From NCBI RefSeq assembly GCF_009727065.1, contig NZ_WNLP01000001.1:1-64000 (forward strand): a stretch of 64,000 nucleotides of DNA, read 5' to 3'. Position 1 is the stretch's first letter, and the number at the start of each line of letters is the position of its first letter. Position numbers and translations under genes: made by a program. The notes under the pieces are model-generated. The model worked only from the letters and a program-made list of their open reading frames with translations. It did no database searches and was not told the DNA's origin. Positions 56,401-64,000 of the stretch are shown here, piece after piece. The stretch is from Bifidobacterium canis. GTDB taxonomy: Bacteria; Actinomycetota; Actinomycetes; Actinomycetales; Bifidobacteriaceae.

Positions 56401-57000
56401 TACGTTTCCGACCACCCTCTCTCAGGCATGCAATCGGTGCTCGCGTCACTGCGTGAAATGTCGATCGCGCAGTTGATCGACAAAGCCGCGCAGATGCCGG
56501 AACGCACGCAGGTGGTGATCGCCGGACTCATCACGAACGTCGACTCGCGTGTGTCGAAGAAGGGCAACCGGTGGGCGATCGTGACGATCGAAGACATGGA
56601 AAGCTCGATTCAATGCATGTTCTTCGGCAAGGTCTACGAGGCGAACGCCGCTGACTTGGCGGTCGACACGATCGTGCAGATTCGCGGCATGGTCGAGGAG
56701 CGCGACGAAACGGTGTCGATGCGAGCCACCGAGATGATGGTGCCGACGTTGGATGCGCAGGAGAACCGTCCGGTGCTCATTTCGTTGCCAGCACACGCGA
56801 TCGATATGCAGCGCATGCAGCAGCTTTCCGCCGTGCTCGCCAATCATCCGGGGTATTGCGAAGTGAAACTCGCCGTCACCGGAGACTCGGGAGATGTCAC
56901 GTTGATGACGTTGGGAGACAAGTTCCGCGTGCGCCGCGAAACCGGCTTGTTCGCCGATATCAAGGTGTTGTTCGGCGCGAACGCACTACCGGTGAGCTGA
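53437..57000 (+). CDS. dnaE: DNA polymerase III alpha subunit
   Basis: A 1187-residue replicative polymerase. The PHP domain leads ([29 protein letters not shown]); the palm carries [17 protein letters not shown] and [12 protein letters not shown] with the catalytic Asp pair, then IYQEQVQ and [26 protein letters not shown]; helix-hairpin-helix and a C-terminal OB fold ([30 protein letters not shown]) follow. The ATG at 53437 is eight bases after a TATATT box and lacks a ribosome site. Confidence 0.97.
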   Translation: [1187 protein letters not shown]

Positions 57001-57019
57001 GCTCGTTCTGTGGCATTCC

Positions 57020-57064
57020 GCCTGTTGGACTGCGTGCCAAAGCACGGCACGCATTCCAACAGGC
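57020..57064 (+). terminator. Hairpin after dnaE
   Basis: GCCTGTTGG pairs with CCAACAGGC, with GCGTGC / GCACGC pairing inside. It starts 20 bases after the dnaE stop. No T run follows, so it may be a weak terminator. Confidence 0.6.
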
Positions 57065-57146
57065 GCACCCATATGGCATATCTCACGATGTGAAAAGGAT
57101 TTCCGCAGATCGCGACTCGTGACACGAGCTTGTTACGATAGAGACT

Positions 57147-58547
57147 ATGACCGAAGAAAATTACATGCGCATCATTGATCTGCGCGGAAAAACGCTGACT
57201 CGTGCCGAACTGCTCGCCGCGATGCCGCGTGCTGAAATGGGAACCGACGAAGCCAGCGAAATTGTGCAGCCGATTCTCGACAACGTCAAGAAGAACGGCG
57301 CCGCAGCGTTGCGTGAATACGCCGAGAAATTCGACCATATCGTACCGAAGTCGTTGCGAGTTCCACAAGATGTGATCGACGCCGCCGTCGCCAGCCTCGA
57401 CCCCGAGGTTCGCGCGGCCATCGAGGAATCGGTGCGTCGCGCACGCGCCGTCGCGAAGTCACAGGTGCCGAAAGACTTCCACACCGATCTGGCTCCGGGC
57501 GCTCGTGTCGCCGAACGCTGGATTCCGATCCAGCGCGTCGGCCTGTATGTGCCTGGCGGCAAGGCTGTGTACCCGAGTTCGGTGATCATGAACGTCGTTC
57601 CGGCTCAGGCAGCCGGCGTTGAATCACTCGCCGTCGCCACGCCACCAAGCCGCGACAGCAAGGAAGGCTGGCCGAACAAAACGATTCTAGCCACGTGCGC
57701 GATTCTCGGCGTAGACGAAGTGTATGCCGTCGGCGGCGCACAGGCCATCGCGATGTTCGCCTACGGTGCCACCGATGTCGACAACCCACAGTCTCCGGTG
57801 CTGTGCGAACCGGTCGACAAGATCACCGGCCCGGGCAACATCTTCGTCGCCACCGCCAAGCGTCTCGTCTCCGGCATCGTCGGCATCGACGCCGTGGCAG
57901 GTCCAACCGAAATCGCCATTCTCGCCGACAAGACCGCCAAGCCCGGATTCGTGGCAGCTGATCTGATCGGTCAGGCCGAACACGACGAACTCGCCGGCTC
58001 CGTGCTGATCACCGACGACGAACAGCTCGCCGACGAAGTGCAGGCCGAGCTGAAGAAGCGCGTGCCGCGCACCGAGCATGCACAGCGCGTCGCCACCTCG
58101 CTGTCTGGCAAGCAATCCGGCATCATTCTCACCGATTCGCTCGAACAGTCGATCGACGCGGCGAACGCCTATGCCGCCGAACACTTGGAAGTGCAGACCG
58201 CAGACCCAGATGCCGTGATCGCGAAGATCCACAACGCGGGTGCGATCTTCCGCGGCGACTATTCACCAGTGCCTCTCGGCGACTACATGTCGGGTTCCAA
58301 CCACGTGCTGCCAACGTCGGGCACCGCTCGTTTCGCCGCAGGTCTTGGCGTGCACACGTTCATGAAGCCGGTGGAAGTCATCGAATACGACGAGCAGGGG
58401 CTCAAGGAGCTGGCTGCGAAGGTGAACGCCTTCGCCGTCTCCGAAGACCTGCCGGCACACGGTGAAAGCGTGCTGACACGCTTCATCGACGATCCATACA
58501 ACAAGAGCACCATCATTGAACAGGAAGAAGAGGCTGGTCTTCGATGA
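57147..58547 (+). CDS. hisD: Histidinol dehydrogenase
   Basis: A 466-residue enzyme for the last two steps of histidine synthesis. It has RVGLYVPGGKAVYPSSVIM, AVGGAQAIAMFAYG, DKITGPGNIFV, GPTEIAILAD and LIGQAEHDELAGS, whose Gln/His residues bind zinc. It leads the his operon. The ATG is seven bases after a TACGAT box, suggesting a leaderless start; an in-frame ATG at 57165 is also possible. It overlaps hisC by four bases. Confidence 0.96.
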   Translation: MTEENYMRIIDLRGKTLTRAELLAAMPRAEMGTDEASEIVQPILDNVKKNGAAALREYAEKFDHIVPKSLRVPQDVIDAAVASLDPEVRAAIEESVRRARAVAKSQVPKDFHTDLAPGARVAERWIPIQRVGLYVPGGKAVYPSSVIMNVVPAQAAGVESLAVATPPSRDSKEGWPNKTILATCAILGVDEVYAVGGAQAIAMFAYGATDVDNPQSPVLCEPVDKITGPGNIFVATAKRLVSGIVGIDAVAGPTEIAILADKTAKPGFVAADLIGQAEHDELAGSVLITDDEQLADEVQAELKKRVPRTEHAQRVATSLSGKQSGIILTDSLEQSIDAANAYAAEHLEVQTADPDAVIAKIHNAGAIFRGDYSPVPLGDYMSGSNHVLPTSGTARFAAGLGVHTFMKPVEVIEYDEQGLKELAAKVNAFAVSEDLPAHGESVLTRFIDDPYNKSTIIEQEEEAGLR

Positions 58548-59710
58548 GCGAAGCGATGATCCCGGCGGATCTGCCACTGCGTAACGATTTGATAGGCGAA
58601 GTGCCTTACGGCGCTCCACAACTTGACGTTCCGGTATGCCTGAACGTCAACGAGAATCCATATCCGCCGGATCACGCCGTGGTCCACAGCATCGTCGAAC
58701 GTGTCAAGCAGGTGGCACCCACGCTCAACCGCTACCCGGATCGCGAGCACATCGAACTGCGCGAAGCCTTCGTGAAATACCTCAAAGAGGAGTCAAAAGC
58801 CGATCTCACCGTCGATCAGGTGTGGGGTGCCAACGGTTCAAACGAGATCATGCTGCAGCTGTTCCAGGCCTTCGGAGGCCCGGGGCGTTCGGCGCTCGGA
58901 TGCGACCCGACCTATTCGATGTACCCCGAATATGCGCGCGACACGTTCACCGCATGGCACACCGCTCACCGTAACCCGGATTTCACGCTCGACGTCGATC
59001 GCACGATAGCCGACATCGACGCGCTCGAACCGTCGATGGTGCTGCTCACCAGCCCGAACAATCCGACCGGCACACCATTGCCGATGCAAGATCTCAAGCG
59101 TATCCTCGACCATTGCCAGAGCGCACAGGTCGCAGGCGCGGCAGACGGCGTGCACCCGATCGTCGTGGTAGACGAAGCCTACATCGAATTCCGCGATCCG
59201 GGCACGCCATCGGCCACCACGTTGCTCGGCGCCTACGAGAACCTCGCCGTGAGCCGCACAATGAGCAAGGCGTTCGCCTTCGCCGGAGCACGCGTGGGCT
59301 ACATCGCCGCCAGCGCAGGCATCATCGACTGCCTGCGCATTGTGCGCATGCCATACCACCTTTCGGCGGTCACACAAGCTGTGGCATTGGCGGCGTTCGA
59401 CCACACGAAGGAACAGCTCAGCCAAGTCGACCATCTGCGCCACACGCGTGAAGAAACCGCGGCATGGCTTAAAGAGCAGACCTACAACGGCAAACCACTC
59501 CAAGTGGCGCCGTCGCAGTCGAACTTCCTGCTCTTCGGCGGGTCGTTCGACGATCGCGGCGCGATATTCGACCAGATGCTGCAGCGAGGCGTGCTGATCC
59601 GCGTCGTCGGCCCTGAAGGCTGGCTGCGCGTATGCATGGGCACCGACGAGGAGATGCGGCGGTTCCGCGAAGCGCTCGTCGAATCCATGCGAGTGGTGGA
59701 ACACGCATAA
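58544..59710 (+). CDS. hisC: Histidinol-phosphate aminotransferase
   Basis: A 388-residue PLP enzyme: [10 protein letters not shown] at the start, [21 protein letters not shown] and [17 protein letters not shown] with the PLP Lys, then [13 protein letters not shown]. It moves an amino group to imidazole-acetol phosphate. The ATG overlaps the hisD stop (ATGA), so they are coupled. Confidence 0.95.
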   Translation: MSEAMIPADLPLRNDLIGEVPYGAPQLDVPVCLNVNENPYPPDHAVVHSIVERVKQVAPTLNRYPDREHIELREAFVKYLKEESKADLTVDQVWGANGSNEIMLQLFQAFGGPGRSALGCDPTYSMYPEYARDTFTAWHTAHRNPDFTLDVDRTIADIDALEPSMVLLTSPNNPTGTPLPMQDLKRILDHCQSAQVAGAADGVHPIVVVDEAYIEFRDPGTPSATTLLGAYENLAVSRTMSKAFAFAGARVGYIAASAGIIDCLRIVRMPYHLSAVTQAVALAAFDHTKEQLSQVDHLRHTREETAAWLKEQTYNGKPLQVAPSQSNFLLFGGSFDDRGAIFDQMLQRGVLIRVVGPEGWLRVCMGTDEEMRRFREALVESMRVVEHA

Positions 59711-59756
59711 CTGTTCGAAATCGCACACAATTTCAGGATTGCCAAAAGGAGAAAAC

Positions 59757-60358
59757 ATGGCGCGCACAGCCCATATTGTCCGTCAGACCAGCGAATCCAG
59801 CGTTGATCTCGAATTGAACCTTGACGGCACCGGCCAAACGCATATCGAAACCACCGTTCCGTTCTTCAACCACATGATGACGGCGCTGGGCAAGCATTCG
59901 CTCATCGACCTCAACATCGTGGCGAGCGGAGACACCGACATCGATGCTCATCACACCGTCGAAGACACGGCCATCGTGTTCGGAGAGGCCCTGCACGAGG
60001 CATTGGGAGACAAGCGCGGCATCCGCCGTTTCGCCGACGCCACCGTGCCGCTTGACGAAGCGCTCGCCAAAGCGGTCGTCGACGTCTCCGGACGCCCATA
60101 CTGCGTGTGCAGCGGCGAACCGGAAGGCTTCCAATACGCGATGATCGGCGGCCATTTCACCGGCTCGCTCGTGCGTCACGTGATGGAATCCATCGCATTC
60201 CACGCGCAGATCTGCCTGCACATGCACCTGATCGCCGGTCGCGACCGCACCATATCGCCGAAGCCGAGTTCAAGGCTCTGGCACGAGCGTTGCGTTTCGC
60301 GATCGAGCCTGATCCACGCATCGCCGGCATCATCCCCAGCACGAAAGGCGCGCTCTGA
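59757..60358 (+). CDS. hisB: Imidazoleglycerol-phosphate dehydratase, frameshifted near the end
   Basis: About 200 residues once a C is added at 60245-60246; the corrected end is [24 protein letters not shown]...STKGAL, a normal HisB tail. The metal-binding motifs [24 protein letters not shown] and [12 protein letters not shown] are in frame before the break. Only the dehydratase is present, with no phosphatase fusion. ATG 59757 follows AAAAGGAG. The corrected stop overlaps the next start (TGATG), which supports the correction. Confidence 0.93.
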
Positions 60359-61068
60359 TGGCAGAGAACAACAACGATCTTCCAGAAGGATTGTTTGACG
60401 ACGCGGAGTTCGAAAAAGAATTCGCCGACCTCAACAAGCAGCTCGAAGATCTCGACAAGGCGCAGCAGGCAGACACCGCGAGCCAAGAGAACACTGATGA
60501 TTCTTCCGCACAGTCCTTGAGCGACTCGGTAGACGATGAGTTCTCGCAGATCATGAACTCCAACGCCGAGACGAGTTTCGACGATGAATTGGAGGGATTG
60601 ATCGGCAACAAGGCCAAGCGTGCGATCATCGTCACCAGACTGTCGTCAGCTGAACTGCTCGCCGCGTTCTGCACTCTCGCCGACATTTCCGCACAGTGCC
60701 TCGACTCGCAATCGGGAGCTGTCGCTGTGCTACGCAATCTCGACGGTGACGGGCCGGAAGCCGCAGCGAAAGACCTGACCACCGTGGTGACCGGACTCAG
60801 CGCGCTGCTGCTCGTCGACCGTGCCGACAAGATGACGGCGACCCCGTTCGCGAACGGGGTCGCACAATCCGCACAGTTGCCACCACCGTTCGTGCTCGAA
60901 ACGTTGGCTCCATTTGTCGAAGACCTGATGCTCGGCATCACCGACCTCGACGCCATCAAACAGTCAGGCACGACGATCATCGATTCCGCGAGCATCGACA
61001 AGCCGCGCGCATTCGAGATCATCGCAGAACACACGCATCTCGGTCGTGGCGGTTCATCCATCAAATAG
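60358..61068 (+). CDS. Conserved unknown protein within the his operon
   Basis: A 236-residue soluble protein without a recognised domain. Residues 1-75 are acidic and Gln/Asp-rich and probably disordered; the rest is a mixed domain beginning [32 protein letters not shown] and ending [18 protein letters not shown], with a hydrophobic strand [11 protein letters not shown]. The start overlaps the hisB stop, so it is translated with the operon. No his gene is missing nearby that it would obviously replace. Confidence 0.75.
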   Translation: MAENNNDLPEGLFDDAEFEKEFADLNKQLEDLDKAQQADTASQENTDDSSAQSLSDSVDDEFSQIMNSNAETSFDDELEGLIGNKAKRAIIVTRLSSAELLAAFCTLADISAQCLDSQSGAVAVLRNLDGDGPEAAAKDLTTVVTGLSALLLVDRADKMTATPFANGVAQSAQLPPPFVLETLAPFVEDLMLGITDLDAIKQSGTTIIDSASIDKPRAFEIIAEHTHLGRGGSSIK

Positions 61069-61101
61069 TCGCGTGCGCACCACGCAGAACACAGGAGAGT
61101 C

Positions 61102-61749
61102 ATGAAATCAGTTGTCGTTTTTGACTACGGCTTCGGCAACGTGCGTTCGATGATGCGCGCGCTCGCCAATCAGCATCTCGATGTGACGCTCACCTCGGAC
61201 TACCGCGCGTCATTGGAAGCGGACGGTCTTGTGGTGCCCGGCGTCGGTGCATTCGCCGCATGTATGCAGGGACTTCGCGCGGTGAGCGGAGACGGTGTGA
61301 TCTATGACCGCCTGCGTGCAGGCCGCCCAGTGCTCGGCGTGTGCGTGGGAGAACAGATCATGTTCGACCGCGGAACGGAGCACGATCTCGACACGCAGGG
61401 TCTGCAACTCATCAACGGCAAAGTCGAACGACTCGATGCCGACGTGATTCCGCACATGGGCTGGGACACCGTTGAGGCTCCCGCCAATTCGATTCTGCTC
61501 AACGGCGTCGAAGATGAACGATTCTATTTCGTGCACTCATACGCCGCGTTTGATGCTCAACCAGCGGATTGTTCGCAGTTCTCCATCGACTTCGGTGACG
61601 CCGAGCAACGAGTCGGCTACTGCCAATACAGCCGCAGCCGTTTCGTCGCCAGCTATGAGCGCGGACCATTGTTCGCCACCCAGTTCCACCCCGAGAAATC
61701 CGCGCAGGCCGGCGGCAAACTGCTAGCCAACTGGGCTGCGATTCTCTGA
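61102..61749 (+). CDS. hisH: Imidazole glycerol phosphate synthase, glutaminase subunit
   Basis: A 215-residue class I glutaminase. It has VFDYGFGNVRSM at the start, the nucleophile Cys in LGVCVGEQIMF, and the His/Glu pair in TQFHPEKSAQ. It frees ammonia for HisF, which is not in the window. ATG 61102 follows ACAGGAGAG. Confidence 0.95.
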   Translation: MKSVVVFDYGFGNVRSMMRALANQHLDVTLTSDYRASLEADGLVVPGVGAFAACMQGLRAVSGDGVIYDRLRAGRPVLGVCVGEQIMFDRGTEHDLDTQGLQLINGKVERLDADVIPHMGWDTVEAPANSILLNGVEDERFYFVHSYAAFDAQPADCSQFSIDFGDAEQRVGYCQYSRSRFVASYERGPLFATQFHPEKSAQAGGKLLANWAAIL

Positions 61750-61782
61750 CGAAACCACCATTCACAAATCAAAGGAAGATAT

Positions 61783-62508
61783 ATGTCGCTCACGCTGCTA
61801 CCCGCCGTTGACGTTCGAGATGGCAAGGCCGTGCGCCTTCGCCAAGGTGAATCCGGTTCGGAAACCGACTACGGTTCGCCGTTAGAGGCAGCCCGCGCTT
61901 GGGTTGAAGCAGGTGCCGAATGGATTCACTTGGTAGATTTGGACGCCGCCTTCGGCACCGGCAACAATCGTGCGCAACTGCGTGCGATCGTCGCCGAGCT
62001 CGGAGACAAAGTGAACATCGAGATGTCTGGCGGCGTGCGTGATGACGCATCCCTTGACGCTGCGCTTGAAGCCGGTGCCGCACGAGTCAACATCGGCACA
62101 GCCGCGCTCGAGAACCCAGAGTGGACGGCGAACGTGATCGCCAAGTATGGCAGCAAGGTGGCTGTGGGACTCGACGTGCGCGGGCATACGCTCGCCGCAC
62201 GCGGATGGGTCAAAGAAGGCGGCGACCTGTTCGAGACGATGAAGTTCCTCAACGATGCCGGCTGCTCGCGCTACGTGGTCACCGATGTGACGCGTGACGG
62301 CATGATGAGCGGCCCGAACATCGATTTGCTGCGTGAAGTCGCCGAACGCACCGATGCCAAGGTCACCGCATCCGGTGGCATCTCCAAGCTCGACGACCTG
62401 CGTGCCATCAAAACGCTCGCCGATCTCGGTGTGGACTCGGCAATCCTCGGCAAATCACTGTATGCCGGCGCGTTCACGCTGCAGGAAGCCCTCGAAGTAG
62501 CCAAGTAA
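61783..62508 (+). CDS. priA: HisA/TrpF dual-function isomerase PriA
   Basis: A 241-residue (beta/alpha)8 barrel: [76 protein letters not shown] and [11 protein letters not shown]. The catalytic Asp are in VDVRDG and VTRDG. In Actinobacteria that lack trpF this enzyme serves both histidine and tryptophan synthesis; whether it does here depends on a trpF elsewhere. ATG 61783 has AAAGGAAG upstream. Confidence 0.93.
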   Translation: MSLTLLPAVDVRDGKAVRLRQGESGSETDYGSPLEAARAWVEAGAEWIHLVDLDAAFGTGNNRAQLRAIVAELGDKVNIEMSGGVRDDASLDAALEAGAARVNIGTAALENPEWTANVIAKYGSKVAVGLDVRGHTLAARGWVKEGGDLFETMKFLNDAGCSRYVVTDVTRDGMMSGPNIDLLREVAERTDAKVTASGGISKLDDLRAIKTLADLGVDSAILGKSLYAGAFTLQEALEVAK

Positions 62509-62517
62509 ACTGAGCGG

Positions 62518-63963
62518 TTATGCGCAGGGGAGTTCGCCGGATTTGATAAGCGAATCGAAGAGCTCATAGTCATCTTCGTTCTGATCGGCGTACGAATCCG
62601 CGAAACTCGTCATCGCAGTCTCGAACTCATCGGTGTCGCCGAGGTAACCGGAGATGGCGAGACTGTCACCACTGCGGGCATGTGCGTGCGCCAAGCACCA
62701 CGCGCACAGCGAACCCAAGTTGCTCAACGAATCGGCGTGCAGCGTGTCCAAGTCGATGGAACCCTTGCCGTTCCACAACTGGCGCACGTAATAATCGCGC
62801 GGCAAGCCATCACTGGCGACGAACTGCGCCCAGCCGAGCAGAATATCGGCTGTGGATTGCACGAGTTTCTGCCCTTGGATCACGCGTTCGCCATGCGTCG
62901 CATACCCTGAGCAGCCAACGTATTTCGCGAGTACGCTCGCCACGGCTTCCTTCATCTGCAGAATAAGCGGGTCGTCGATGTCACGCCCGATGAACGCGCT
63001 CACCCAGCAGCGCGTACCCACCGAGCCGACGCCGACCACTTTGCGCGCGGTGTCTTGGTAATGGTATTGCTCGAGCACGTGCCTGCGGTCTTCATACAGC
63101 GAATCGCGGTAAGTGTCGAACAGCTGCTGCAGTCGGGAGCGCAAAGCGTCGATGTCTTCATACCCCTCCAGCTCGTTGATCTGCACGAGTTCAGGCGGGT
63201 CGGACTTGAACCGCAGCCTGTTGCCGTCCAAATAGGTGAGCTTGTTCGCCGCCTTCTTCGAATCCTTTGAACGCGCTTTCTCAATGGCGCCGTGCAGTGT
63301 GCGCGACGGCTTGGCCTTCAGCTTCTTTTCGAGGAAGTCGAGCCTATCTTCCACGTCGAAGTGCGTGTACCACGTGTCGAGGAAGCCCATCTGCGAAAAC
63401 TCATGAAGTGTTTCACGGTACTGTTTCACACAACGGTAGACCGCCTCGTGCCGATTCTTCTCCTTGAGACCGATGTTACGGCCGGCAATCTCCACGGAAA
63501 CGGCGAGACGCTTGATGTCCCACTCCCAAGGGCCGGTGGTCGTCTCGTCAAAATCGTTGACGTCGAACACAAGACGTTTCGAAGGGGAGTAGAAGATGCC
63601 GAAGTTGCCGATATGCGCGTCGCCGATGCACTGCACCGGAATGCAAGTGGTGGGCGTGCGCGCCAAGTCGTTGGCCATGATCGCCGCAGTGCCGCGGTAG
63701 AACGTGAACGGGTTCACCCCCATGCGCTTGAAACGAAGTGGAATCAACGATTGCAGGCGTTTGACATTCTGCTGTTCGAGCAGGCCGATCACATCTCGGC
63801 GTTTTGTGCACACGCGCCATACGGCATGCGACGCCAGCGGGAACTTCTCACGCAGTGCGATGCCGGCATTCGTGCGCTCTTCGGGGTCTTTGAGCTCCTT
63901 CCACGCACTCATGTCGAGAATCGGGTGGTCTTCGCTGGACTCTACGAGATTTCCTTCACTCAT
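62518..63963 (-). CDS. DUF2252 family protein
   Basis: A 481-residue protein with the DUF2252 pattern: NPFTFYRGTAAIMANDL, GDAHIGNFGIFYSPSKRLVFDVNDFDET and WDIKRLAVSVEIAGR. GDAHIGNFG and DVNDFDET resemble the catalytic and metal loops of kinase-like folds. Late motifs VVGVGSVGTRCWV and GERVIQGQKLVQS are also family-typical. Function is unknown. ATG 63963 is seven bases after a TACTGT box with no ribosome site. It converges on the his operon across nine bases. Confidence 0.9.
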   Translation of the reverse strand: MSEGNLVESSEDHPILDMSAWKELKDPEERTNAGIALREKFPLASHAVWRVCTKRRDVIGLLEQQNVKRLQSLIPLRFKRMGVNPFTFYRGTAAIMANDLARTPTTCIPVQCIGDAHIGNFGIFYSPSKRLVFDVNDFDETTTGPWEWDIKRLAVSVEIAGRNIGLKEKNRHEAVYRCVKQYRETLHEFSQMGFLDTWYTHFDVEDRLDFLEKKLKAKPSRTLHGAIEKARSKDSKKAANKLTYLDGNRLRFKSDPPELVQINELEGYEDIDALRSRLQQLFDTYRDSLYEDRRHVLEQYHYQDTARKVVGVGSVGTRCWVSAFIGRDIDDPLILQMKEAVASVLAKYVGCSGYATHGERVIQGQKLVQSTADILLGWAQFVASDGLPRDYYVRQLWNGKGSIDLDTLHADSLSNLGSLCAWCLAHAHARSGDSLAISGYLGDTDEFETAMTSFADSYADQNEDDYELFDSLIKSGELPCA

Positions 63964-64000
63964 AGTTCACACAGTAGCGCGACGGGGTGCACAGCAGCCA

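Overview
The window reads as a stretch of a Bifidobacterium chromosome. The gene content and order fit this genus: ftsZ-sepF-yggT-divIVA-lspA-rluD-like followed by dnaE; a his operon with the actinobacterial dual-function priA; a thiM-thiED cluster; a csc-type sucrose cluster; single-chain glyS; and actinobacterial families DUF3107, DUF3052 and DUF2342. G+C is high in coding DNA and many starts lack a Shine-Dalgarno site. The species is not determined.

Layout. 1-803: 3' end of 23S rRNA, 5S rRNA and a terminator. 860-1465: a 51-bp tandem repeat array and a 128-bp palindromic element. 1.5-4.3 kb: a DEDDh exonuclease, a GNAT acetyltransferase and a PanE/ApbA-type reductase. 4.5-12.3 kb: a metQ-metN-metI importer, an aminotransferase, then a second complete polar amino-acid importer, all on the + strand. 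12.3-13.0 kb: a gene-free stretch with a 102-bp tandem repeat, a 113-bp palindrome and a 12-G tract. 13-26.4 kb: housekeeping and family genes (SPFH protein, patatin, murI, dapF, VKOR, PHP phosphatase, DUF3107, a kinase-fold protein, a UvrD-like helicase, DUF2342, a Lon-like protease, DUF3052). 26.6-34.6 kb: tRNA-Val, a DivIVA-domain protein, the isoprenoid genes dxr and ispG, a membrane hydrolase, recO and uppS. 34.6-44.5 kb: an ABC pair without an ATPase, the sucrose cluster with its LacI regulator and operators, and thiamine synthesis under a TPP riboswitch. 44.5-64 kb: glyS, dus, the division/envelope cluster, dnaE, the his operon and a DUF2252 protein.

Themes. Several genes serve one job: dxr, ispG and uppS run from the MEP pathway to the cell-wall lipid carrier; murI and dapF feed peptidoglycan and lysine synthesis; ftsZ, sepF, divIVA and lspA serve division and envelope.

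Ten genes, including ispG and hisB, are each broken by what looks like one missing base, nearly always in a short homopolymer. This is best explained by base-calling or assembly error, so those genes are annotated as whole genes with a frameshift.

Beyond genes, the most unusual content is repeat structure: two copies of a 128-bp palindromic element, a dispersed palindrome family with the core GACCAATATATATTGGTC, two tandem arrays with periods of 51 and 102 bp, and a set of predicted leaderless starts with a -10-like hexamer 6-8 nt before the start codon.
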